Source: Prevotella sp.
Lineage (GTDB): Bacteria; Bacteroidota; Bacteroidia; Bacteroidales; Bacteroidaceae
Direction of reading: 5' to 3'
Length of the DNA stretch: 19,347 nucleotides
Assembly: GCA_024681875.1 (NCBI GenBank)
Contig: JAILAA010000120.1
Coordinates: forward strand, 1-19,347
A program made the translations under genes and the position numbers. Below, piece after piece: positions 7,309 through 12,681 of the stretch. The notes under the pieces were generated by a model. That model made no database searches. It was given only the letters and a program-made list of their open reading frames with translations, and was not told the origin of the DNA. Each line of letters opens with the position of its first letter. The first letter of the stretch is position 1.

Positions 7309-7635
7309 TTATCCGCAGCACTCCCCTTTTTTGCACACGGCTTGGCCGAAGAACTCTTTATAGAGTTCCTGAGCCAGCTGCCAGTTTTTCTGATTGATAC
7401 AATATTTTACCTTTGGCAGTTCTATCGTTCCCTGTATCAGCCCAGCATCTTTCAACTCTGACAGATGCTGCGAGACGGTGGCCTTGGCAATAGGCAGCTC
7501 CTCGTGAATGTCGCCGAAGTAGCAATGCTCCTGTTTGGCCAAAAACTGCATGATGGCTACCCGTGCAGGATGCCCCAACGCCTTGGAGAAGCGCGCCAGC
7601 ATTTCTTGCCTTTCCGTATATTCTTTCTTACTCAT
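7309..7635 (-). CDS. ArsR/SmtB-family transcriptional repressor
   Basis: A 108-residue winged-helix regulator. It shows the family's [20 protein letters not shown] (13-32), the recognition helix [16 protein letters not shown] (52-67) and a wing around [14 protein letters not shown] (69-82). Possible ligand cysteines are Cys38 at the start of helix 3, Cys79 in the wing, and Cys101, Cys106, Cys107 in the C-terminal CKKGECCG. The start at 7635 was chosen because an upstream extension would run through the promoter and operators. Two operator-like sites overlap or flank its promoter and a third precedes the thioredoxin-permease genes, which fits autorepression and control of those genes. The inducer (metalloid, metal or thiol-reactive compound) cannot be told. 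Confidence 0.88.
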   Translation of the reverse strand: MSKKEYTERQEMLARFSKALGHPARVAIMQFLAKQEHCYFGDIHEELPIAKATVSQHLSELKDAGLIQGTIELPKVKYCINQKNWQLAQELYKEFFGQAVCKKGECCG

Positions 7636-7648
7636 ACGTTTGAATATG

Positions 7649-7667
7649 TTCGCAAAGATACGAACAT
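7649..7667. promoter_or_regulatory. ArsR operator candidate, site 2
   Basis: TTCGC-N6-ACGAACAT, within a perfect inverted repeat ATGTTCG-N8-CGAACAT (7646-7667). Its spacer is the -7 box of the ArsR-gene promoter, so bound protein would block RNA polymerase. This is the most symmetrical of the three sites. Confidence 0.7.
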
Positions 7668-7684
7668 CGCGCCATATCCCCAAA
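7653..7684 (-). promoter_or_regulatory. Promoter of the ArsR-family gene
   Basis: On the minus strand this is TTTG (7681-7684), 20 bp, then TATCTTTG (7653-7660): a full match to the Bacteroidota promoter pattern. The start codon at 7635 follows closely. The -7 box sits inside operator site 2. Confidence 0.8.
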
Positions 7685-7690
7685 CACCTA

Positions 7691-7709
7691 TTCGCTATTT
7701 TACGAACAT
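7691..7709. promoter_or_regulatory. ArsR operator candidate, site 3
   Basis: A third TTCGC-N6-ACGAACAT, with a different spacer (TATTTT). It begins 42 bp from site 2, four turns of the helix, and lies just upstream of the -33 box, between the promoter and the purF stop codon. Confidence 0.6.
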
Positions 7710-7716
7710 TTAACAA

Positions 7717-9567
7717 TTAAGCATGATTAGCCGCTTGAATTGTTGTTTCATACCAATTGATGAATGACTGGTTGACGAGCCGGGTTCCGCCAGGCGTGGG
7801 ATAATGCCCCGTGAAGTACCAGTCGCCAGGATGGTTGGGACATGCCTCGTGCAGTCCCTCGATGCTTTGGAATACCAATTCTACGGGAGTTTGCATGCCT
7901 TTCGGACGCAGCATCTCTACTATCTTCGTATTGATTTCCTCGACGGTGAAGGGAGCGTAGAGAGCACGTACTTGGTTTTCATTGAACATTGGCTGCGCAA
8001 TGGAATGGTCAATGTTCAATGGTGAATGGTCTATGGCTTTCTTGCAGGCTAAATAGACGTCATTCACCAACTGCCACATGCCGCGCTCCTCTATGAGGGC
8101 CATCGTGGCACGGAAGGCACAGAACTCTTCCAAGCGCGCCATGTCAATGCCGTAATAGTCAGGGTAACGAATCTGGGGCGACGAGCTGACCATCACAATC
8201 TTCTTCGGGTGCAGACGATCGAGAATCTTGAAGATGCTCTCCCTCAGCGTCGTGCCGCGAACTATCGAGTCGTCGATAATCACAAGGTTATCCTTGTAGG
8301 GACGCAGTGATCCGTAGCTGATGTCATAGACGTGTGCGGCAAGGTCGTTGCGCTCAGAGTTATCGGTGATGAACGTGCGCAATTTGATGTCCTTCCACAC
8401 CACCTTCTCCGTCCGCACGTTGTAGCCCTGCTGACGGAAGCCATCGGTCATGCCATAGTAAGCCACCTCGGCGGTGTTGGGTATATATGAAAAAACCGTA
8501 TTATCTACATCGCCATCGATGGCTTTCAGGATGGCAGGCGTCAGCTGTTCACCAAGGCGTTTGCGCTCTTGATAGATGTCGCGGTCGGAGCCTCGGCTGA
8601 AATAGATGCGCTCGAACGAACAGGCTGAGAACTGCTGAGCCGGCATAATCTGTTCCAGATGACTCTCGCCATTGCGACGCACGATGAGTGCTTCACCGGG
8701 GGGCAGTTCGTGGATGTCCTCATATTGCAAGTCAAAGGTGGTCTGCAGCACAGGGCGTTCACTGGCAAGAGCAATGATTTCGTCGTCGCGATAATAGAAC
8801 GCCGGACGAATGCCCCACGGGTCGCGCACAGCAAACATCTCGCCACTGCCCGTCAATCCACACATCACGTAGCCGCCATCGTAGTGCTCCATCGTCTTAC
8901 GCAGCACGTTGGCCATCTCCACGTGGTCATCGATATATCGCGTAATGTCGAGTCCCTCAAGTCCCTTCGCCTTGGCTTCCTCAAACAGCCGTTCCACCTC
9001 TCGGTCCAGTCGGTGGCCCATCAGTTCGAGCGTGATGTACGAGTCGCCATAGATGCGCGGCGACTGTCCTTGCGCCGTCAGGAACTGAAAGACCTCGTCG
9101 ATGTTGGTCATGTTGAAGTTGCCGCACAGACACAGGTTCTTGGCGCGCCAGTTGTTACGGCGCAGGAAGGGATGTACAAACGTCAGTCCGCTCTTGCCCG
9201 TCGTCGAATAGCGCAGATGACCCATCAGCAGTTGAGCCCCCTCCCAACCTCCCCCCTTAGGGGAGACTTCCTGTGCAGCGGTTCCCCCTCTACGGGAGGG
9301 GGTTAGGGGGAGGCGGCTGAAAATCTCCGTGATGGCATCCTTGCCCTCCGCCCGTTCTCGAAACATGTACTCTGCACCAGGTTTCGTATGCAGGTTGACG
9401 GAGGCGATACCAGCACCCTCCTGACCGCGGTTGTGCTGCTTCTCCATCATCAGGTAGAGTTTGTTGAAACCGTAGGCACACGTGCCGTACTTTTTCTCGT
9501 AGTAATCCAGTGGCTTCAGCAGGCGAATCATCGCCACACCACATTCATGTTTTAACTGATCCACCAT
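7717..9567 (-). CDS. purF: Amidophosphoribosyltransferase-type PurF
   Basis: A 616-residue enzyme for the first committed step of purine synthesis: PRPP plus glutamine to phosphoribosylamine. A short propeptide (MVDQLKHE) precedes Cys9, the class II glutaminase nucleophile exposed by cleavage. Other marks are QHNRGQEGAGIA (44-55), GHLRYSTTG (116-124), GNFNMTN (149-155), FAVRDPWGIRP (245-255) and the PRPP-binding loop LVIIDDSIVRGTT (428-440). Two in-frame repeat insertions are visible: residues about 85-112, and 511-527 (AIDHSPLNIDHSIAQPM). Neither touches a catalytic motif. It lies 55 bp after pyrG on the same strand, so co-transcription is likely. No terminator is obvious downstream, where the ArsR regulatory region follows at once. 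Confidence 0.92.
   Translation of the reverse strand: MVDQLKHECGVAMIRLLKPLDYYEKKYGTCAYGFNKLYLMMEKQHNRGQEGAGIASVNLHTKPGAEYMFRERAEGKDAITEIFSRLPLTPSRRGGTAAQEVSPKGGGWEGAQLLMGHLRYSTTGKSGLTFVHPFLRRNNWRAKNLCLCGNFNMTNIDEVFQFLTAQGQSPRIYGDSYITLELMGHRLDREVERLFEEAKAKGLEGLDITRYIDDHVEMANVLRKTMEHYDGGYVMCGLTGSGEMFAVRDPWGIRPAFYYRDDEIIALASERPVLQTTFDLQYEDIHELPPGEALIVRRNGESHLEQIMPAQQFSACSFERIYFSRGSDRDIYQERKRLGEQLTPAILKAIDGDVDNTVFSYIPNTAEVAYYGMTDGFRQQGYNVRTEKVVWKDIKLRTFITDNSERNDLAAHVYDISYGSLRPYKDNLVIIDDSIVRGTTLRESIFKILDRLHPKKIVMVSSSPQIRYPDYYGIDMARLEEFCAFRATMALIEERGMWQLVNDVYLACKKAIDHSPLNIDHSIAQPMFNENQVRALYAPFTVEEINTKIVEMLRPKGMQTPVELVFQSIEGLHEACPNHPGDWYFTGHYPTPGGTRLVNQSFINWYETTIQAANHA
7979..8036. repeat. IDHSPL-type repeat in purF
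   Basis: This is a run of CATTGACCATTCACCATTG-like words ending in the core GCGCAGCCAATG, encoding AIDHSPLNIDHSIAQPMFN. The same words, the same core and the same reading frame occur in gltB at 13600-13680. It is inserted between the conserved VNDVYLACKK and VRALYAPFT segments of PurF. Confidence 0.85.
9234..9317. repeat. Inverted pair of related GC-rich palindromes, purF
   Basis: Two units of about 38 bp (9234-9272 and 9279-9317) lie in opposite orientation, each with a small hairpin (CCTCCCGTAGAGGG or CCCCCTTAGGGG type). They encode LPLTPSRRGGTAAQEVSPKG and the next few residues. They resemble the 46-bp elements elsewhere (C-rich arm, palindromic tip) but differ in sequence, so I treat them as a sister family. 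Confidence 0.85.
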
Positions 9568-9569
9568 AT

Positions 9570-9606
9570 CAATTTACGATTTGACAATTTACTATTTACA
9601 ATTTAT
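9570..9606. repeat. AATTTAC-type short repeats, pyrG-purF gap
   Basis: Four imperfect words of the type CAATTTACTATTTA/CAATTTACGATTTG lie in tandem between the pyrG stop and purF start. Runs like this are common between genes in Bacteroidota. Read along the genes this is the leader of purF, with no Shine-Dalgarno sequence. Confidence 0.7.
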
Positions 9607-9622
9607 TTGACAAGTGGACTAT

Positions 9623-11407
9623 TTAGCTATTTGCACATTCCTCAACGAAACTCATGAAGAGGGGATGGGGATGAAGGACGGTGGAGGAATATTCGGGATG
9701 GAACTGCGTGCCGATGTACCATCGTTTTTCTGGTATCTCGACAATTTCTACGAGGTTTGCGGCAGGATTGATACCCACGCACTTCATACCCTTCGCCTCG
9801 TATTCCTCTTTATAGGCGTTGTTAAACTCATAGCGGTGACGGTGGCGCTCGCTGATAATGACAGACCCACCCCCTTGCCCCTCCCTGTTATGGAGGGGTG
9901 TAGATAGTTCTGGCTGCGTGTAGGCCTCAAACACCTTGCTGCCTTCTATCAACTGACATTCGTATGCGCCTAATCTCATTGTACCACCCATCTGCGTAAT
10001 GTTTTTCTGTTCTTTCATTAGGTCGATAACATTCACAGGCTCTTGGTAATCACTCCCCTCCATAACAGGGAGGGGCTGGGGGGTGGGTCTCATTTCTGCA
10101 CTGTTGGCATCGTTGTAGCCCAGCACGTTACGGGCAAACTCAATCACCATCATCTGCATACCCAGACAGATGCCGAAAGTGGGAATGTCGTTGGTGCGTG
10201 TATATTCTGCGGCTATAATCTTGCCCTCGATACCTCGCTGTCCGAAGCCAGGACAGATGATAATACCCGCCATACCGTCGAGTTTCTCGGCTACGTTTTC
10301 ACGGCTGATTTCCTCACTGTTGATAAAGTGGATCCGTGCCTTCACATCGTTGTAGATGCCTGCCAGATTCAGACTCTCGCGAATACTCTTGTAGGCATCC
10401 TGCAGGTCGTACTTTCCTACCAGGCCGATGTGTACCTCGCGCTTGGCATTGCGCTGTTTGTCGAGGAAATCATGCCAAGGTTTCATGGCTGGCGTCTCGC
10501 CAACGGGGATCCCTATCTTACGCATGATAGCTGCGTCCAAGCCCTGCTTCTGCATGTTCACGGGCACCTCGTAGATACTTGGCATATCCTCGCTCTGCAC
10601 CACGCACTCCAAATCCACATTACAAAACGACGCCACCTTCATACGCACATGGTCGTCGAGGTGACGTTCCGTCCGGAGGACGAGGATATCGGGCTGAATA
10701 CCCATCCCTTGCAGTTCCTTCACACTATGCTGTGTGGGCTTTGTCTTCAGCTCATCGGCCGCTTTCAGATAGGGCACGTAGGTCAGGTGCACACACACCG
10801 CATCACGTCCCAACTGCCATCGCAGCTGTCGGATGGCCTCCATAAATGGTGCGCTCTCTATGTCGCCGATGGTACCGCCAACTTCGGTGATGACGAAATC
10901 AAAAGCCTCACCCCCGGCCCCTCTCGCGGAGGAGAGGGGAGTAGTTACTTCTGCCGGTGCTTCTCCGGGATGGTTGTAGTTACTCCCCTCCCCCCTGCGG
11001 GAGGGGTCTTGGGTGGGGCTTCGTAACATCCTTCTCTTTATCTCGTCCGTGATATGCGGCACCACCTGAATGGTCTTACCCAGATAGTCACCGTGCCGCT
11101 CGCGGTCTATCACCGTCTTGTAGATGCGCCCCGTGGTAATCGAATTGTTGCGCGTGGTGTGTATACCCGTAAACCTTTCGTAATGTCCCAGGTCAAGGTC
11201 AGTTTCGAAACCATCTTCCGTCACGTAGCACTCGCCGTGCTCGTAGGGGTTCAGCGTCCCTGGGTCGATGTTGATGTATGGGTCGAATTTCTGAATAGTC
11301 ACTTTGTAGCCGCGTGCCTGCAGCAATTTACCGATGCTGGCGGAAATGATGCCCTTGCCAAGCGAGGAAACCACACCGCCAGTTACGAAGATGTACTTTG
11401 TATTCAT
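9623..11407 (-). CDS. pyrG: CTP synthase
   Basis: A 594-residue CTP synthase (usual length 535-545), which aminates UTP to CTP with glutamine and ATP. The N-terminal synthetase domain begins KYIFVTGGVVSSLGKGI (4-20), with FDPYINIDPGTLNPYEHGE (41-59) and EVGGTIGDIES (175-185). The class I glutaminase domain has nucleophile Cys414 (GICLGMQ) and His570/Glu572 (QFHPEYSS). The extra length comes from four in-frame palindromic elements: residues 129-169 (a pair in the loop before FVITEVGGTIGD), about 439-453, and about 499-516. The last two flank normal host sequence containing GGTMRLGAYECQL. All inserts lie outside catalytic motifs, so the enzyme is probably active. A possible promoter lies about 230 bp upstream. 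Confidence 0.95.
   Translation of the reverse strand: MNTKYIFVTGGVVSSLGKGIISASIGKLLQARGYKVTIQKFDPYINIDPGTLNPYEHGECYVTEDGFETDLDLGHYERFTGIHTTRNNSITTGRIYKTVIDRERHGDYLGKTIQVVPHITDEIKRRMLRSPTQDPSRRGEGSNYNHPGEAPAEVTTPLSSARGAGGEAFDFVITEVGGTIGDIESAPFMEAIRQLRWQLGRDAVCVHLTYVPYLKAADELKTKPTQHSVKELQGMGIQPDILVLRTERHLDDHVRMKVASFCNVDLECVVQSEDMPSIYEVPVNMQKQGLDAAIMRKIGIPVGETPAMKPWHDFLDKQRNAKREVHIGLVGKYDLQDAYKSIRESLNLAGIYNDVKARIHFINSEEISRENVAEKLDGMAGIIICPGFGQRGIEGKIIAAEYTRTNDIPTFGICLGMQMMVIEFARNVLGYNDANSAEMRPTPQPLPVMEGSDYQEPVNVIDLMKEQKNITQMGGTMRLGAYECQLIEGSKVFEAYTQPELSTPLHNREGQGGGSVIISERHRHRYEFNNAYKEEYEAKGMKCVGINPAANLVEIVEIPEKRWYIGTQFHPEYSSTVLHPHPLFMSFVEECANS
9863..10091. repeat. Inverted pair flanking native pyrG sequence
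   Basis: The copies are 9863-9908 and 10045-10091, 136 bp apart, in opposite orientation. Read with the gene they encode RPTPQPLPVMEGSDY and then STPLHNREGQGGGS. They share the 22-nt hairpin region GCCCCTCCCTGTTATGGAGG plus GG exactly. The DNA between them encodes ordinary CTP synthase. Confidence 0.95.
10903..11021. repeat. Inverted pair in pyrG synthetase domain
   Basis: The copies are 10903-10948 and 10976-11021, 27 bp apart, in opposite orientation. In gene sense they encode SPTQDPSRRGEGSNY and TTPLSSARGAGGEA. The pair sits where other CTP synthases have a short loop between the helix DEIKRRML and the strand leading to EVGGTIGD. Confidence 0.95.
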
Positions 11408-11501
11408 TTTCTTGTTGAAGTTTGCTGATGTTGAAGTTTACATTATTCACTTTTCTCTATTTGTCTGATATGCTCTTCATATTCCGCCAACTCTCGCTCA
11501 C

Positions 11502-11585
11502 CTATATGTGCCAAGTCCAACTCATGGCAAAGGTATAGACAAAGACGATGATGATGGCCAGCAAATGGTGCTTCTTAATCTTCAT
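11502..11585 (-). CDS. Possible 27-residue hydrophobic leader peptide
   Basis: A short open frame from ATG at 11585 to TAG at 11502, in the region upstream of pyrG. The peptide begins MKIKKHHL and continues as one hydrophobic stretch, AIIIVFVYTFAMSWTW: a basic N-terminus plus a single membrane segment. AGAGGT sits directly against the ATG, which is too close for a good ribosome site. A second open frame overlaps its end and reads ELDLAHIGERELAEYEEHIR before a TAA, so this could also be a frameshifted remnant of a longer small membrane protein. I do not recognise the family. Confidence 0.25.
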   Translation of the reverse strand: MKIKKHHLLAIIIVFVYTFAMSWTWHI

Positions 11586-11634
11586 ACCTCTTTTACCTAT
11601 TTATATATATATACTGTTTGCAAGTTCGCGCCTG

Positions 11635-11668
11635 CAAAGGTACTGCTTCATGTCGTGAAACAGTCAAA
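11635..11668 (-). promoter_or_regulatory. Possible pyrG promoter
   Basis: On the minus strand this is TTTG (11665-11668), 22 bp, then TACCTTTG (11635-11642). The -7 box is perfect, but the spacing is 1-3 bp longer than usual. It would give a leader of about 220 nt containing the short hydrophobic frame. Confidence 0.4.
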
Positions 11669-11750
11669 GCGCTTTTCTATTTGTTTGTTAAAATCGAAAC
11701 TGGCTAACATTTTGCCAATCTTTAACCCACCTTCTCTTTCTATTTGCTAT

Positions 11751-11788
11751 CACTTTGTGCACAAAAGAAATCCTTTTGTTGCAAAGTG
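11751..11788. repeat. Stem-loop with CAAAGTG arms
   Basis: CACTTTG-TGCA-CAAAAG-loop-CTTTTG-TTG-CAAAGTG forms an interrupted stem of 7 plus 6 bp around a 5-nt loop. Its outer arms contain the CAAAGTG word that recurs three times just upstream of the gltB promoter. Confidence 0.55.
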
Positions 11789-11927
11789 ACAGTTGCGATA
11801 AAGAGAAGAAGGCCTCATTATTCTGCTGCCAAAGCCGTCCTTATATTGCATCGCAGACAGATCAGTACAACGTGAATTGGCACGGAAACGAGTCAGAACT
11901 GGTTAAAAAACTTTACATTTGCCCTTC

Positions 11928-12203
11928 TGAGAATCGAAAATTCTGAGCAAAAAATTTTTTTGTCGGAAAAAACGCGCAGATTTTCATCTTCACATATCTC
12001 GCTGACTGACAGAGTTTTGCACGCTAGTTTTAATAAAAAGCAGGTTCCCCGTTTTAAAAACCAGGCCCCTTTTGAAAAAATCTAGCGTTAGATTTTTTCA
12101 CGCGGTGCCTCTTTTTGAAGATGAAAAAGCTGAAAAAAAACAAAAATAGGCGACTCGGAAGGCCGAGAAGCTGCACAATCATCAAGAAGTGTGCAGATTT
12201 TTT
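11928..12203 (+). ncRNA. Candidate structured RNA of unknown class
   Basis: No protein gene is supported here, but nested pairing is visible on the plus strand. An outer 12-bp stem joins TTTTCATCTTCA (11981-11992) to TGAAGATGAAAA (12116-12127). Inside it GCACGC can pair with GCGGTGC (one bulge), and within that lies a 10-bp hairpin AAAAAATCTA-GCGT-TAGATTTTTT (12075-12098). Downstream come CTCGG-AAGG-CCGAG (12154-12167) and a terminator hairpin ending in a T run at 12203. A -7-like TACATTTG at 11914-11921 could start it, but no -33 box is seen. I cannot assign it to a known RNA family. The 5' end is a guess. Confidence 0.4.
12171..12203 (+). terminator. Intrinsic terminator of the candidate RNA
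   Basis: CTGCACA (12171-12177), a 12-nt loop, TGTGCAG (12190-12196), then ATTTTTT. The 7-bp stem with a T run is the standard plus-strand intrinsic terminator form. No protein gene precedes it on this strand, which implies a non-coding transcript. Confidence 0.6.
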
Positions 12204-12488
12204 CTCCTCAAAACGCTTCTGAACCATCAAAAAAGTCCGTTTTCGGGTGTAGGCATTACCCTCATTTTCTCTAGTTTGACTTTTTCCAGAGACCCTTTTT
12301 TTGATAATAATTCTTTACACCAAGCATCCGTCGCAGGCACCGGACACCGGCATCAGTCTCAGCGGTGAGACGCACTCATTCGTATTATTCGTGAAATTCG
12401 TTGTGAAATAGTTATCGGCGACGAAAGAAATGATGGCCGCCGAGGCTCTGTTTCGCAGGGGGTCAGTGGCTTTCTTTTTCGAAGAAAT
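12204..12488. other. Intergenic stretch without recognised gene
   Basis: I see no supported gene here. A 78-codon minus-strand open frame (12315-12551) has no recognisable domain and runs through the CAAAGTG inverted repeat, so it is left out. Words of the type ATTCGTGAAATTCGTTGTGAAAT (about 12379-12408) resemble low-information intergenic repeats of Bacteroidota. Confidence 0.5.
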
Positions 12489-12490
12489 GT

Positions 12491-12570
12491 CAAAGTGTAA
12501 GGATTGAAGGAGCGGAAAGAACGAATCGCTTACACTTTGTCGGAATAACACAGATATTTTCGCAAAGTGT
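12491..12570. promoter_or_regulatory. Three CAAAGTGT boxes upstream of gltB
   Basis: CAAAGTGTAAG at 12491-12501, its exact inverse CTTACACTTTG at 12529-12539, and CAAAGTGTCAG at 12563-12573. The middle box can pair with either neighbour (11 bp or 8 bp), so two exclusive hairpins are possible; a seven-T run follows at about 12580. The last box ends about 40 bp before the -33 box of the gltB promoter. The array could bind a regulator of glutamate synthase or act at the RNA level. Confidence 0.5.
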
Positions 12571-12608
12571 CAGAACGTGTTTTTTTGCTGCTAAAAAGCA
12601 AGCATGAT

Positions 12609-12640
12609 TTTGGTGGTTTGTTCGAAATGCTGTAATTTTG
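12609..12640 (+). promoter_or_regulatory. gltB promoter
   Basis: TTTG (12609-12612), 20 bp, TAATTTTG (12633-12640): a full match to the Bacteroidota promoter pattern. Transcription would begin near 12647, giving a leader of about 35 nt before the ATG at 12682. This rules out the longer open frame starting at 12604, which would lie across the promoter. Confidence 0.75.
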
Positions 12641-12681
12641 CAGCCGAATTAAGGCAAAAAGAAAGAAAACCAAGGGATAAT

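Noticed and set aside
10043..11026. A 327-codon open frame opposite pyrG
   Set aside because: It lies antisense to clearly conserved CTP synthase sequence and has no recognisable domain.
12315..12551. A 78-codon minus-strand open frame
   Set aside because: It has no domain, and its 5' part runs through the CAAAGTG inverted repeat; its middle translates an intergenic repeat-like segment.
12604..12681. A 26-residue N-terminal extension of GltB (MILVVCSKCC...)
   Set aside because: It lies across the TTTG-N20-TAATTTTG promoter and is not part of the usual GltB propeptide; the ATG at 12682 is preferred.
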